From positions 216,612 to 280,611 of the forward strand of contig JADCHX010000010.1 in the NCBI GenBank assembly GCA_020248265.1: a stretch of DNA of 64,000 bases, given 5' to 3'. The notes beneath the pieces are model-generated. The model was not told the DNA's origin. It was given only the letters and a program-made list of their open reading frames with translations, and did not search any database. Position numbers and translations under genes: made by a program. Of the stretch, positions 43,774 to 53,752 are shown one piece after another (positions within the stretch are counted from its first letter, which is position 1; each line of letters begins with the position of its first letter). Source of the DNA: Rhodocyclaceae bacterium (GTDB lineage Bacteria > Pseudomonadota > Gammaproteobacteria > Burkholderiales > CAIKXV01).

Positions 43774-44373
43774 CTAGAACTTGTAGCCGACGCCGACACC
43801 GAACAGCAACGGATCGATCTTCAGGCTCGACACGAGAGCGCCAGCTGTCGTCTTCACGTCGGTCTCGATCCAGATCTTCTTCACGTCGATGTTGAGGTAC
43901 CACTGTCCCGAGAGGCGATAGTCGAAGCCCGCCTGGATCGCGCCGCCCGTGCTGGACCGGTCGACGGTCAGCGTGCCGCCACTGAGGCTCACGTCGTAGA
44001 AGCGCGTGTAGTTCACGCCGACACCCACATAGGGCTTGAAGTCCTGTGACGGCGTGAAGTGGTACTGCAGCATCAGCGTCGGCGGAAGGTGCTTGAGGCT
44101 GCCGATATCGACTCCGGCGTTGCTCACGTTGTGGCGCTGCGTGGCCAGGATCAGTTCGACCGCGATGTTCGGCGTGAAGAACCAGCTCAGGTCCAGCTCC
44201 GGCGTGACCTCGTTCGAGACCCCGATGTCGAGCGGCGACGAGCGTTCCTGCGGCGCGATGTACAGCGCACGGCCACGCACCATCAGCTGCGCATCGGCAT
44301 CGGCGGAAGCCAGGAACGCGGCAGATCCGGCGACCATCAGTGCAGCTGCGGCAAGCGATCGGGCAGTCTTCAT
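43774..44373 (-). CDS. ompW: OmpW-family outer membrane protein
   Basis: A 199-residue outer-membrane beta-barrel with a signal peptide (AAAALMVAGSAAFL.. then ADAQ) and alternating amphipathic strands ending in F (GVGVGYKF), the normal C-terminal signature. The FTPNIAVELILATQRHNV stretch and HLPPTLMLQYHF are typical of OmpW. The eight-stranded barrel carries small hydrophobic molecules or responds to low oxygen; E. coli ompW is itself FNR-controlled. Strong ribosome site (AAGGAGG). A perfect FNR site lies 78-91 bases upstream. The ccoI start lies seven bases after its stop. Confidence 0.92.
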   Translation of the reverse strand: MKTARSLAAAALMVAGSAAFLASADADAQLMVRGRALYIAPQERSSPLDIGVSNEVTPELDLSWFFTPNIAVELILATQRHNVSNAGVDIGSLKHLPPTLMLQYHFTPSQDFKPYVGVGVNYTRFYDVSLSGGTLTVDRSSTGGAIQAGFDYRLSGQWYLNIDVKKIWIETDVKTTAGALVSSLKIDPLLFGVGVGYKF

Positions 44374-44450
44374 TTCTCCGTCCTCCTTCAGGGATGACCA
44401 AGCTCACGGGAACCTCGATGCAATCCTGGACCAGCCGGCGCCGGTCCGGA

Positions 44451-44464
44451 TTGATCTGTATCAA
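44451..44464 (-). promoter_or_regulatory. FNR site of the ompW-ccoI promoter
   Basis: TTGATCTGTATCAA is a perfect TTGAT-N4-ATCAA palindrome in the divergent region between ompW (minus) and aat (plus). For ompW at -41.5 the start would be near 44416. On the plus side it ends 38 bases before the aat start codon and could also affect aat. Palindromic, so orientation is ambiguous. Confidence 0.85.
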
Positions 44465-44502
44465 CCGCGCTGCACTCCGGCGGCACCGCGTAGAATCGCC
44501 CG

Positions 44503-45285
44503 ATGGTCAAGTGGCTGAAACCCCACCACCCGTTCCCGCCGCTCGAGGCAGCACTGGCCCGTCCGCCCGGACTGCTCGCAGCCGGGGCCGACCTGTCGCC
44601 GGGACGCCTGCTCGATGCGTATTCACGGGGCATCTTTCCCTGGTTCAGCCCGGGGGATCCGATCCTCTGGTGGAGCCCGGATCCGCGCATGGTCCTGTTG
44701 CCGCCGGAACTGCATGTCCGCCGGTCGCTGCGCAAGCGGCTGCGCCAGCCCGGCCACGAGGTGCGCGTCGACACCGCATTCCGCGAGGTCATCGAGGCCT
44801 GCAGCGCCCCTCGCGACGGAGCGCACGGCACGTGGATCACTCCGGCGATGATCGATGCCTACTGCACGCTCCATGAGCAGGGCCATGCGCATTCGGTGGA
44901 GACCTGGATCGACGGCCGGCTGGCTGGCGGGCTCTACGGGATCGCGCTAGGCCGAGTGTTCTTCGGCGAATCCATGTTCACGCGAGTGCCGGATGCGTCG
45001 AAGATCGCATTCGTGCACCTGGTGCGCCAGCTTGATTGCTGGGGCTTCGGGCTGATCGATTGCCAGATGCGCACCGACCACCTGGCCAGCTTCGGGGCCC
45101 GCGAGATCCCACGGACAGATTTCGCAGCACGGCTTGTGGAGTTGCTACACTACGACCGTGCGGGTGAAGACCGGTCCGCTGCCGCAGGGAGATTTCCGTG
45201 CGCGTGGCCTGCTGGCTGCAGGGGCATCGATACCGGCGTCGGCGCGGGTGATCGACCGTCCGCATCAGGCTCGATCGACGCCTGA
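44503..45285 (+). CDS. aat: Leucyl/phenylalanyl-tRNA-protein transferase
   Basis: A 260-residue enzyme that adds Leu or Phe to N-terminal Arg/Lys of proteins, marking them for ClpS/ClpAP. Signature parts: [10 protein letters not shown] near residue 40, [39 protein letters not shown] and FFGESMF with LIDCQM. The C-terminal 25 residues (after [11 protein letters not shown]) are low-complexity and look like an extension. Followed after 28 bases by bpt, which acts in the same pathway. Start ATG 44503. Confidence 0.96.
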   Translation: MVKWLKPHHPFPPLEAALARPPGLLAAGADLSPGRLLDAYSRGIFPWFSPGDPILWWSPDPRMVLLPPELHVRRSLRKRLRQPGHEVRVDTAFREVIEACSAPRDGAHGTWITPAMIDAYCTLHEQGHAHSVETWIDGRLAGGLYGIALGRVFFGESMFTRVPDASKIAFVHLVRQLDCWGFGLIDCQMRTDHLASFGAREIPRTDFAARLVELLHYDRAGEDRSAAAGRFPCAWPAGCRGIDTGVGAGDRPSASGSIDA

Positions 45286-45313
45286 TCGAAGATGGACCGA
45301 CGCTGAATCTACA

Positions 45314-46069
45314 ATGACCCGGCTCAACGATTTCCCGATCTCGGTGTTGCAGTTCTACACGACTGCACGCTACCCGTGCAGCTACCTGCCTGACCGCATG
45401 GCGCGGTCGCAGGTCGCCACGCCGAGCCACCTCATCGACGCTGCGGTCTACGGTGAACTGGTGCGCTCGGGCTTCCGCCGCAGCGGTGCGTTCACCTATC
45501 GCCCGTACTGCGACAATTGCAGGGCCTGCGTGCCAGTGCGCATCCTCGTCGATGCGTTCGAGCCGACGCGATCCCAGCGCCGCGCGCATGCGCGCCATGC
45601 AGGGCTGGCGTCGGAACTGCTCGAGCTGCGCTATGCGCCGGAGCATTACGCTCTTTATCTGCGCTACCAGGCGCTGCGCCATTCCGGCGGCGGGATGGAC
45701 CATGACAGCCGCGAGCAGTATCGCCACTTCCTGCTCCAGAGCAACATCCGATCGCACCTGGTCGAGTTCCGGGAGCCCGAGCGCGACGCACGCACGCTGC
45801 GCATGGTCAGCATCATCGACCGCCTCCATGACGGGCTGTCCTCCGTCTACACGTTCTTCGAGCCCGATTCGCCCGGCGCCAGCTACGGCACCTACAACAT
45901 CCTTTGGCAGGTCGATCTCTGCCGCCAGCTCGGGTTGCCGTACCTGTACCTCGGCTACTGGATCAGCCAGAGCCAAAAGATGGCCTACAAGATCAATTTC
46001 CAGCCGATGGAGGGCCTGATCGACGGGCGCTGGCAGCCGCTGCCGCGCAGCGCCAGCGTCATGCGCTGA
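45314..46069 (+). CDS. bpt: Bacterial aspartate/glutamate leucyltransferase
   Basis: A 251-residue N-degron transferase (formerly ate-like) that adds Leu to N-terminal Asp/Glu. Conserved parts: [34 protein letters not shown] with the C--C--C metal-like cluster, and YLGYWI-QS-KMAYK followed by QPMEGL. Start ATG 45314 ([15 protein letters not shown]) is supported by alignment with the family; a longer in-frame reading begins inside aat. It sits directly behind aat, as in many betaproteobacteria. Confidence 0.95.
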   Translation: MTRLNDFPISVLQFYTTARYPCSYLPDRMARSQVATPSHLIDAAVYGELVRSGFRRSGAFTYRPYCDNCRACVPVRILVDAFEPTRSQRRAHARHAGLASELLELRYAPEHYALYLRYQALRHSGGGMDHDSREQYRHFLLQSNIRSHLVEFREPERDARTLRMVSIIDRLHDGLSSVYTFFEPDSPGASYGTYNILWQVDLCRQLGLPYLYLGYWISQSQKMAYKINFQPMEGLIDGRWQPLPRSASVMR

Positions 46070-46082
46070 GGCGCCCGACCCG

Positions 46083-46541
46083 ATGACCGAGCCGGTGCAA
46101 AGACATGCCGCGCTGCAGGTCGCGCTCGTGGACGAAGCCGCCTGCATCGGTTGCACGATCTGCATGCAGAAGTGCCCGGTGGATGCGATCGTGGGCGCAA
46201 GCCGACAGATGCATACCGTCCTGTCCGCCGAATGCATCGGCTGCAGACTGTGCATCGCGCCGTGCCCGGTGGACTGCATCACGATGGTGGACCGCCCCGC
46301 TGGCCAGGCGCGCCCGGATCCGGCGCTGGTGCGCGAGCGCCATCGCTTCCGCCAGCGCCGTCTGGCGCGCGAGCCCGCCGAGCGCGCTGCGCGTTTCGCA
46401 GAGAAGGCCCGCATGAAACTCGCCGGGCTGGCGGCGGAGCCCGCGGGCACGGACACCGGACGCAGGCGAGCGGTGGTCGAGCGTGCGCTCGCGCGAGCAC
46501 GCGAGCGACTGGCTTGTGCGGGCTTGCCGGAGGGCAAGTGA
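46083..46541 (+). CDS. RnfB-like 2x[4Fe-4S] ferredoxin lacking the N-terminal domain
   Basis: A 152-residue protein. Two clusters: [12 protein letters not shown] (21-32) and [12 protein letters not shown] (51-62), joined by [15 protein letters not shown], exactly the ferredoxin part of RnfB/RsxB. The membrane anchor and the first [4Fe-4S] domain (with QCGYPGC-like motif) that precede this in RnfB are absent, and only 13 bases separate it from bpt, so they are not hidden upstream. The C-terminal half is a basic, Arg/Ala/Glu-rich helix. A soluble electron carrier is likely; partner unknown. Confidence 0.85.
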   Translation: MTEPVQRHAALQVALVDEAACIGCTICMQKCPVDAIVGASRQMHTVLSAECIGCRLCIAPCPVDCITMVDRPAGQARPDPALVRERHRFRQRRLAREPAERAARFAEKARMKLAGLAAEPAGTDTGRRRAVVERALARARERLACAGLPEGK

Positions 46542-46620
46542 CCGCGCACGGCACGTCCGGGCATGGCTACCGATGCAGCCCGCGCGCGCCACTGCGCATC
46601 GTGTAGCCTACGCGGGTTCA

Positions 46621-48030
46621 ATGCACCTTCCGACGCCCATGCCCCGACACCGATCCACCCCGGCGCCGTCTGCAACCGCTCGCACCCGACGACCCGTTCG
46701 ACCGTCTGCCACGGCCGGTGCCGCCCGCGCGCGGACGCGATCGCTGCTGCCGATGGCCCTTGGCCCCGACCTCGGGCTTCGCTTCGCACGCGGCGTGCAG
46801 GCCGGCCGCTGGGTGTTCGCAACCGGTCAGATGGCCACCGACCCCGCGACCGGCGGCGTCGCCACCGACGTACTGCGCAGCCGGGCGCCTTTGTCCGGCG
46901 CACCGAAGCACCTGCGCGAATCGGCCGGGGTGTTCGACCGTCTCGAGCAGGTACTCGCAGCCGGCGGCAGTTCGCTCGCCCGTATCGTGCGCAGCGACCA
47001 GTACTTCACGACCTGGGCCGCAGTGAGCCACTACCATACCGAACGCGTGCGCCGCTTCAGGACGCTCGTCCCCCCGACCACCTCGGTGCTGATGCCCGGG
47101 CTGCTGCTCGACGGTGCCGACCTCGACGCCCAGTTCGTCGCGCTCACACCCCGCTTCGACGCGCCGATCGAGCCAGTCTATCCGCCGGGACTTCACGTGC
47201 CCTCGACGTCCGGCTTCGCGCCGGTGGTACGCGCGGGCGACTTCGTCTTCATTGCCGGCTTCATGGCAGCCCACCAGCCGGGAGACCTCGGCGGCATCGC
47301 GCCGGAGGCGAAGGTGCCCGACGGGCACCTGTGGAAGGGCACGCGCATCAAGCTGGAGGCCGACTATGCGATGAAGCAGAAGATCGCCGTTGCGCTCGAG
47401 GGTGCCGGCTCGTCGATCGCCTCCATGGTCAAGGCGCAGGTCTACCTGCGCGACATGAACGACCTGCCGGCATTCAACGAGGTGTGGCATCGCTGGTTTC
47501 CCGACGCGACGGCGCGTCCGGCGGTGAGCTACATCGCGACCTCCACGCCCGGATTCGCGATCGAGGATGCCCGGCTCGAGATCAATGCGATCGGGCTGGT
47601 AGATGGCGCGAGGACGCGCCGGCACAACATCGATGCCGGGTTCCATACCGGCATCGACGGGCAACCGGCTGCGGTCCTGGTCGGGGACCTGCTGCTCTGC
47701 TCCGCCCTGCTCGCAGCCGATGCCGATGGCCCGCTGCCCGGATGCCTGCCAGATCCGCGGCAGCCGCACTTCGGATGCACGGTCGAAGCCCAGGTCGACG
47801 CGATCGTCGACCGTGCTGAGGCGCTGTGCGACGCTGCCGGCACGTCGCTGTACGACATGGTGCGGCTGCAGTTGTTCATGACAGACCTCTCGGGGCTCGA
47901 CGCGGCATGGCGCACGTTCCAGCGGCGGCTGCCAGGGCTCGACCTGCCGCTGTCGGCGATACAGGTAGCCGGGCCGCTGCCGGTGCCGGGCTGCACGCTG
48001 ATGGCCGACCTGTGGGTCTACGCGCCATGA
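46621..48030 (+). CDS. Three-domain RidA/YjgF-like protein
   Basis: About 469 residues with three RidA-type units: roughly 48-180 (AGRWVFATGQMATDP), 190-330 (AGDFVFIAGFMAAHQ; SMVKAQVYLRDMNDL) and 335-469 (VGDLLLCSALLAAD; DMVRLQLFMTDLSG). The arginine that anchors the substrate carboxylate in active RidA imine deaminases is not seen in any unit (middle unit: ARPAVSYIAT). Residues 1-44 are Arg/Thr/Pro-rich and may be non-coding; an ATG at 46753 would remove them. Its stop overlaps the DUF748 start (ATGA), so the two are co-translated. Function unknown. Confidence 0.75.
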   Translation: MHLPTPMPRHRSTPAPSATARTRRPVRPSATAGAARARTRSLLPMALGPDLGLRFARGVQAGRWVFATGQMATDPATGGVATDVLRSRAPLSGAPKHLRESAGVFDRLEQVLAAGGSSLARIVRSDQYFTTWAAVSHYHTERVRRFRTLVPPTTSVLMPGLLLDGADLDAQFVALTPRFDAPIEPVYPPGLHVPSTSGFAPVVRAGDFVFIAGFMAAHQPGDLGGIAPEAKVPDGHLWKGTRIKLEADYAMKQKIAVALEGAGSSIASMVKAQVYLRDMNDLPAFNEVWHRWFPDATARPAVSYIATSTPGFAIEDARLEINAIGLVDGARTRRHNIDAGFHTGIDGQPAAVLVGDLLLCSALLAADADGPLPGCLPDPRQPHFGCTVEAQVDAIVDRAEALCDAAGTSLYDMVRLQLFMTDLSGLDAAWRTFQRRLPGLDLPLSAIQVAGPLPVPGCTLMADLWVYAP

Positions 48031-51000
48031 AGATATCCTCTCTTCGCCCACGGCTGCGCAGGCTGGCGCTGTACCTGGCAGGGCTGTTCGTGCTTTTCGT
48101 GCTGGCCGGATACTTCATCGTGCCGCCGGTCGCGAAATCGCTGATCGTGAAGAAGGCGTCCGAGGCCCTCGGGCGGGAGGTCTCGATCGAGCGGATCTCC
48201 GTCAATCCGTTCGCGCTGTCGGCGACCGTGTCCGGCTTCCGCCTTTACGAAGCGGGTTCGAAGGAGGTGTTCGCATCGCTCGACGAACTCTACGTGAACG
48301 TCGAGTCGAGTTCACTCTGGAACCTGGCCCCGGTCGTCGGCGCGCTCAGGCTGGGCGCACCCCGGCTGAAGATCGTACGGCTGCCGGGTGGCCGGTTCAA
48401 CTTCACGGACATCCTCGAAACGTTGGCAAAGCGGCCCAGGAGCGAAGGCAAGGCGTACTTCTCGCTGAACAACATCGAACTGTCCGGTGGCGAGGTCGAC
48501 ATCGACGACCGCGTCGAGGATGCCCGGCACGCGGTTACCGCGATCCGCCTCGGCATTCCCTTCCTGTCCAACCTGCCGACGCGGGTCGCGGTGAAGGTCA
48601 CCCCATCGTTCTCGGCGAGCGTCGACGGCACTGACGTCGAGCTGAAGGGAGAGACCGCACCCTTCCTGGACACGCTCGAGAGTTCGCTGCAGCTTTCGCT
48701 CGACCGCCTGCCGATCGGGCGCTATCTCCGCTACGTGCCCGCGACGCTCGCATTCGACATCCCGTCCGGGACGCTCGACACCGACCTGCGCCTGTACTTC
48801 ATCCGCGCAACCGGTCAGCCGCAACGGCTCACCGTCTCCGGCACCGCGCGCCTGCGCGACCTCGCGGTAGCCGATGGCGCGAAGGTACCGCTGCTGTCGC
48901 TGCCGCTGCTCGATGTCGACATCGAATCGATCGATGTTTTCGCGCGTGACATCGACCTGTCGAAGATCACCGTCACCGGCCTGTCGGTGGAGGCGGTGCG
49001 CGGCCGCGATGGCTTGCTCAACCTGCTGGCCCTCGCCCCGCGCCCGGAGAAGGCGAACGCGGCGGGTCCGAAGCCCCAGGATCTGCAGGCCACGCCGGCG
49101 CAACCGCTGCGCTATTCCGTGAACCGGTTCGAGCTGAACGACGCTCGCGTCGCGTTCACCGACCGTTCGCTGCAGTCCCCGTTCCGGACGGAACTCGCCG
49201 ATATCGACCTGTCGCTGGTGGGCCTGTCCAGCACGCAGGCCGATCCGGCCAGACTCGCCGCGTCGATCCGTACCGGCTTCGGCGAGACGCTCGCGCTGGA
49301 AGCTGCGGTCGCGGTCGCACCGGCAGGCACCGAGGGCACGCTGGAACTGACCGGGGTACGTCCGCGTAACTACGCACCCTACTACGCACCCCTCGTGCGG
49401 TTCGACATAGACGAGGCGAAGGTGGACCTGCGCACGCGCTTCCGTGCTGCAGCCGAGGGGAATCGCATCGATGCAGCGGTGGAGGCGCTGTCGCTCTCGA
49501 TCGCCGACCTGCGCGCGCGGCGCAGCGGCGAGAAGGAGCCGCTGGTCAGCGCGCGGCTGCTCGCGGTGGCGGGCGTCGACGTCGATCTCGCGCGCCGGAG
49601 CGCTACCGTTGGCGAGTTCAACCTGCGCGACGCCAGTGTCCGCATCGACCGTGACAAGGACGGACGGATCAACCTCGCCTCGCTGCTCGCCGAGCCCGCG
49701 GCACCGGCACCAGCACCGGCACCGACTGCGGCAGTTGCACCCACCGGGCTGCCGGCCGCGGCCGACACCCATACCGCCCCGCCCTGGACGTGGGTCCTGC
49801 GCCGCGCGGTGGCCGAGCGGGTCAATCTCCGCTTCGACGATCGCATGCCACCGGAACCAGTAGCGATCGTGCTGTCCGATCTGGCCATGACGGTCGACGA
49901 CCTCGGCAGCGCGAAGGGGGCACGCGCAAAGGCGACCTTGCGCACGACGATCAACCGCGGCGGCAGCCTGTCCGCGCGGGGGCAGTTCGCGCTCGACCCA
50001 CGGGCCGGCAGCTTCGACCTCGACGCGCGCTCGATCGGCATCCTGCCGCTGCAGCCGTACTTCACCGAGCGGCTCAACATCGTTATCACCGGCGGAGATC
50101 TGTCGGCCAAGGGTTCGCTGAATGCAGACCTGTCGGTCGACCCGCCGCGCGCGGGCTTCACCGGCGAGGCAAACATCGCCAACTTCGCGGCACTCGAAAG
50201 GCTGACCAACGAGGAACTGCTGCGCTGGAAATCGCTGTACTTCGGCGCGATCAACGTGACCGCCGGACCGACGCAGGTGGCCATCGGCGAGATCGCACTG
50301 TCGGATTTCTTCGCCCGCATCATCCTGTCGGAAAAGGGCAGGCTCAACCTGCGGGACATCGTGCGTACCGATCCGGTCGCCACGCCGGCGCCGGCTGCTT
50401 CGGCAACGCCGACGGCCCCCGCGAGCGCGCCGACCGGTGCCACCGGAGCAGCGGCACAGGCGGCGTTGCCGGTGAAGATCGGACGGATTTCGGTCGCATC
50501 CGGCCATATCAATTTTTCCGACCTCTTCGTGCGCCCGAATTTCCGCCTCAACCTCACCGGCATGACAGGTGCGGTTTCGGCACTGACATCGGACCCCCGT
50601 ACGGCTGCCGACCTCGAACTGCGCGGACAACTCGACGGCAGTGCACCGGTCGAGATCATCGGCCGCATCAACCCGCTCGCCAGCCCCCTGTTCGTCGACA
50701 TCAAAGGGGCGGTGCGCGGTGCCGAGCTGTCGACGCTGTCGGCCTATTCGACCACATACACCGGCTACGGCATCGAGCGCGGCCGCCTCACGCTCAACCT
50801 GGCGTACAAGGTCGAGGGCCGCAAGATCGACGCGCAGCATCGCATCTTCCTCGACCAGCTGACCTTCGGCACCGAGCGCATCGAAGGGCCTTCGGTAGTC
50901 AAGCTTCCGATCCTGTTCGCGGTACGGCTGCTGCAGAACAGACGCGGCGAGATCGACCTGAACCTGCCCATCACCGGAACGCTCGACGATCCACAGTTCC

Positions 51001-51674
51001 GCATCGGACCGATCATCTGGCAGATCCTGGGCAACCTGATCACGCGCGCGGTGACCGCGCCCTTTTCCCTGCTCGCCTCGCTGGGCGGCGGCAGCACTGA
51101 AGAACTGTCCGTGGTCGAATTCGAACCGGGCAGCGTGGTGTTGTCGGAGGCCGCCCGGAAGCGGCTGTCGACGCTCGGGAAGGCGCTCGCGGATCGCCCA
51201 TCGCTGCGTCTGGAACTGACCGGTCGCGTGGATGCCGAGCGCGACCGCGAAGGTTACCGGCGTGCACAGCTCGCGGCGGCCGTGCAGGCGCAGAGGGTGC
51301 GCGACCTGGTGCGCAAGGGCGAAAGCACCGTCGGTATCGGTACGGTTCCGATGGAGCCGAAGGAGTACGAAAACTACCTGCGCGCAGCCTATCGGGAGGC
51401 GAGGTTCCCCAAGCCACGCAACGCGATCGGGATGCTGCGCGATCTGCCGGTACCCGAGATGGAGACGCTGATGCTGACGAACACACAGGTCACGCCGGAC
51501 GACCTGCGCGAACTGGCAACGGCGCGCGCCCAGGCCGTCGAGAACTACCTGGTGAAGGAAGCAGCGCTCTCGCCCGAGCGCGTGTTCCTGGTCCAGGGCA
51601 GGACGCCCTCGGCCGACGCCGCTGGCGCGAAGGCGCAACCGCCCGGCGCACGCGTCGACCTGGCCATCCGCTGA
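48027..51674 (+). CDS. DUF748 AsmA-like membrane protein (1215 residues)
   Basis: A very long protein with a signal anchor ([20 protein letters not shown], about 12-31) and repeated beta-strand units typical of DUF748: [19 protein letters not shown], then [10 protein letters not shown], and later [21 protein letters not shown] Pro/Ala linker (PAPAPAPT region, near 560) and another near 795 divide it. The C-terminal 180 residues contain [19 protein letters not shown], similar to an OmpA-like start. AsmA-like proteins span the periplasm and act in lipid or envelope transport. Translationally coupled to the RidA-like protein. Start ATG 48027. Confidence 0.85.
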   Translation: MKISSLRPRLRRLALYLAGLFVLFVLAGYFIVPPVAKSLIVKKASEALGREVSIERISVNPFALSATVSGFRLYEAGSKEVFASLDELYVNVESSSLWNLAPVVGALRLGAPRLKIVRLPGGRFNFTDILETLAKRPRSEGKAYFSLNNIELSGGEVDIDDRVEDARHAVTAIRLGIPFLSNLPTRVAVKVTPSFSASVDGTDVELKGETAPFLDTLESSLQLSLDRLPIGRYLRYVPATLAFDIPSGTLDTDLRLYFIRATGQPQRLTVSGTARLRDLAVADGAKVPLLSLPLLDVDIESIDVFARDIDLSKITVTGLSVEAVRGRDGLLNLLALAPRPEKANAAGPKPQDLQATPAQPLRYSVNRFELNDARVAFTDRSLQSPFRTELADIDLSLVGLSSTQADPARLAASIRTGFGETLALEAAVAVAPAGTEGTLELTGVRPRNYAPYYAPLVRFDIDEAKVDLRTRFRAAAEGNRIDAAVEALSLSIADLRARRSGEKEPLVSARLLAVAGVDVDLARRSATVGEFNLRDASVRIDRDKDGRINLASLLAEPAAPAPAPAPTAAVAPTGLPAAADTHTAPPWTWVLRRAVAERVNLRFDDRMPPEPVAIVLSDLAMTVDDLGSAKGARAKATLRTTINRGGSLSARGQFALDPRAGSFDLDARSIGILPLQPYFTERLNIVITGGDLSAKGSLNADLSVDPPRAGFTGEANIANFAALERLTNEELLRWKSLYFGAINVTAGPTQVAIGEIALSDFFARIILSEKGRLNLRDIVRTDPVATPAPAASATPTAPASAPTGATGAAAQAALPVKIGRISVASGHINFSDLFVRPNFRLNLTGMTGAVSALTSDPRTAADLELRGQLDGSAPVEIIGRINPLASPLFVDIKGAVRGAELSTLSAYSTTYTGYGIERGRLTLNLAYKVEGRKIDAQHRIFLDQLTFGTERIEGPSVVKLPILFAVRLLQNRRGEIDLNLPITGTLDDPQFRIGPIIWQILGNLITRAVTAPFSLLASLGGGSTEELSVVEFEPGSVVLSEAARKRLSTLGKALADRPSLRLELTGRVDAERDREGYRRAQLAAAVQAQRVRDLVRKGESTVGIGTVPMEPKEYENYLRAAYREARFPKPRNAIGMLRDLPVPEMETLMLTNTQVTPDDLRELATARAQAVENYLVKEAALSPERVFLVQGRTPSADAAGAKAQPPGARVDLAIR

Positions 51675-51690
51675 CCAGCGGGACGGTACG

Positions 51691-52425
51691 ATGGAAGAGA
51701 AGACCCGAGTCTCCAAGCTGATGGCCGCGCAGGGGCTCTGCTCGCGGCGCGAGGCCGACGCCTATATCGAGCGCGGCTGGGTGAGCGTGGACGGCGTCGT
51801 CGTGAAGGAACTGGGCACGCGCATCCTGCCGCACCAGAAGATCACGCTGTCGCCAGCCGCGGCTGCCAGGCAGCATGAGCGGGTGACGGTGCTGCTGAAC
51901 AAGCCGGTGGGCTATGTATCCGCACAGGCCGAGGCGGGCTACAAGCCCGCGGTCGTGCTGTTCTGCCCCGGCAACCGCTTCGCGGGCGATCGTGCGCCAC
52001 TGCACTTCGAACCGGCGCACCTGCGCGGACTTGCCCCGGCCGGACGGCTGGACATCGACTCGACCGGGCTGCTGGTCCTGACCCAGGACGGCCGCATCGC
52101 GCGCCAGCTGATCGGGGCCGACAGCTCGATCGAGAAGGAATACCTCGTGCGGGTCGAGGGTAGCCTGTCGGCACAAGGCATGGCGCTGCTCAACCACGGC
52201 CTCGCGCTGGACGGCGTGCAGCTGAAGCCGGCGAAGGTCGGCTGGCAGAACGACGACCAGCTTCGCTTCGTGCTGCAGGAGGGACGCAAGCGGCAGATCC
52301 GCCGCATGTGCGAGCTCGTCGGACTGCGGGTGACCGGGCTCAAGCGCGTACGCATCGGCCGCCTGCGGCTGGGAGACCTGCCGGTGGGCCAGTGGCGCTA
52401 CCTGGGTCCGGAGGAACGGTTCTGA
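51691..52425 (+). CDS. RluF/RsuA-family pseudouridine synthase
   Basis: A 244-residue RNA pseudouridine synthase. An N-terminal S4 domain ([30 protein letters not shown]) is followed by the catalytic domain with D121 in [14 protein letters not shown] and the signature [12 protein letters not shown]. The C-terminal [15 protein letters not shown] is diagnostic. Closest in layout to RluF (23S rRNA U2604), but RsuA-like specificity cannot be excluded. Starts 16 bases after the DUF748 gene, probably independent in function. Confidence 0.88.
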   Translation: MEEKTRVSKLMAAQGLCSRREADAYIERGWVSVDGVVVKELGTRILPHQKITLSPAAAARQHERVTVLLNKPVGYVSAQAEAGYKPAVVLFCPGNRFAGDRAPLHFEPAHLRGLAPAGRLDIDSTGLLVLTQDGRIARQLIGADSSIEKEYLVRVEGSLSAQGMALLNHGLALDGVQLKPAKVGWQNDDQLRFVLQEGRKRQIRRMCELVGLRVTGLKRVRIGRLRLGDLPVGQWRYLGPEERF

Positions 52426-52517
52426 CCGCTGGCGGATGACCCGCCACGGCGGCGACGGCAGCCCCGCCGCTATAATCCGCCTCCCGGTCCGTCCGACCGC
52501 AAGCGGAGCAAGCAACG

Positions 52518-53729
52518 ATGGCACTTCCCCTCGATGGCGTGAAGGTGATCGACCTGACCAATGTGCTGGCCGGGCCTTTCTGCACGATGACCATGTCGGA
52601 CATGGGTGCGGAAGTGCTCAAGGTCGAGAACTTCCCGGAAGGAGACCTGTCGCGCCGCCTGTCGCCGAAGATCAACGACGAGAGCTACTGCTTCGCGATG
52701 GTCAACCGCAACAAGCGCAGCATCGGGCTGGACCTGAAGAGCCCGCGCGGCAAGGAAGTGTTCATGAAGCTGGCGGCCGGGGCCGACGTGATCCTGGAGA
52801 ACATGCGCCCCGACGCGAAGTTCCACATGGGCGTCGACTACGAGTCGGTGAAGAAGATCAACGAGAAGATCATCTATGCGTCGATCTCCGGCTTCGGCCA
52901 GACCGGCCCGTATGCGAAGAAGGGCGGCTACGATATCGTCGCGCAGGGCATGACCGGGATCATGCGCATGACCGGCGACCAGGGTGGCCGTCCCGCCAAG
53001 GTCGGCATCGCGATGAACGACATCGCAGGCGGCATCACCGCGCTCTATGCGATCCTGGCGGCGTACATCCACCGGTTGCGCACCGGCGAAGGCCAGTACC
53101 TGGAGACCTCTCTGGTCGACGCCGGCCTTGCGTGGATGATGTGGGAGTCGGCCGCGTTCTTCGGTGCCGGCGAGGTGGCGATGGCCAACGGTACCCGCCA
53201 CCGCCGCTCCGCACCGTACCAGGCGTTCCGCACCGCCGATGGCTATGTCACCGTGGGCGCGAACAGCGAAAAGATGTGGGCAAGCTTCTGCAACGACGTG
53301 CTCGGGCGTCCCGAACTGCTGCAGGACGAGCGCTTCAAGGGCCTGCAGAGCCGGCTCGCCAACGTGGATGCACTGCAGGAAGAGATCGAGAAGGTGCTGG
53401 TCACGCAGCCCACCGGGCACTGGGTACCGCTGCTCGACAAGGCCGCCGTCCCGGGTGGCCCGGTCTATACCTTCGACGAAACGGTCGAAGACCCGCACAT
53501 CAAGGCGCGCGAGATGTTCTTCGACGTCGAACACCCGATCATCGGCAAGATGAAGAACATCGGCTACCCGGTGAAGTTCTCGCGCACGCCACAGCAGTTC
53601 CGTTCAGCGGCTCCCTGGCTCGGGCAGCACACCGCGGACGTGCTGGGCGAACTGGGCTACGCGCCCGGGCAGATCGACTCGCTGTTCGCCGATTCGATCG
53701 TGTTCGACAAGCACCGCAAGCCGGCCTGA
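52518..53729 (+). CDS. Class III CoA-transferase (CaiB/BaiF family)
   Basis: A 403-residue family III CoA-transferase. D168 in GIAMNDIAGG is the expected catalytic aspartate that forms the acyl anhydride. Other conserved parts: VLAGPFCTM, ENFPEGD, NRNKRSIGLDLK, ENMRPD, GFGQTGPY and SLVDAGLAW. It moves CoA between acids. It is preceded by 92 bases with no evident site and followed by nth. The partner acid is unknown; no adjacent dehydrogenase. Confidence 0.92.
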   Translation: MALPLDGVKVIDLTNVLAGPFCTMTMSDMGAEVLKVENFPEGDLSRRLSPKINDESYCFAMVNRNKRSIGLDLKSPRGKEVFMKLAAGADVILENMRPDAKFHMGVDYESVKKINEKIIYASISGFGQTGPYAKKGGYDIVAQGMTGIMRMTGDQGGRPAKVGIAMNDIAGGITALYAILAAYIHRLRTGEGQYLETSLVDAGLAWMMWESAAFFGAGEVAMANGTRHRRSAPYQAFRTADGYVTVGANSEKMWASFCNDVLGRPELLQDERFKGLQSRLANVDALQEEIEKVLVTQPTGHWVPLLDKAAVPGGPVYTFDETVEDPHIKAREMFFDVEHPIIGKMKNIGYPVKFSRTPQQFRSAAPWLGQHTADVLGELGYAPGQIDSLFADSIVFDKHRKPA

Positions 53730-53752
53730 CCGCCAGCCAGGACCGACCAACG

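Noticed and set aside
46483..46620. N-terminal extension of the triple RidA protein into the RnfB-like gene
   Set aside because: Same-strand shadow of the preceding gene; the RidA fold begins much later.
48312..51716. 1134-codon open frame on the minus strand across the DUF748 gene
   Set aside because: Shadow of the DUF748 coding sequence; translation is Arg/Gln/His-rich with no recognisable family.
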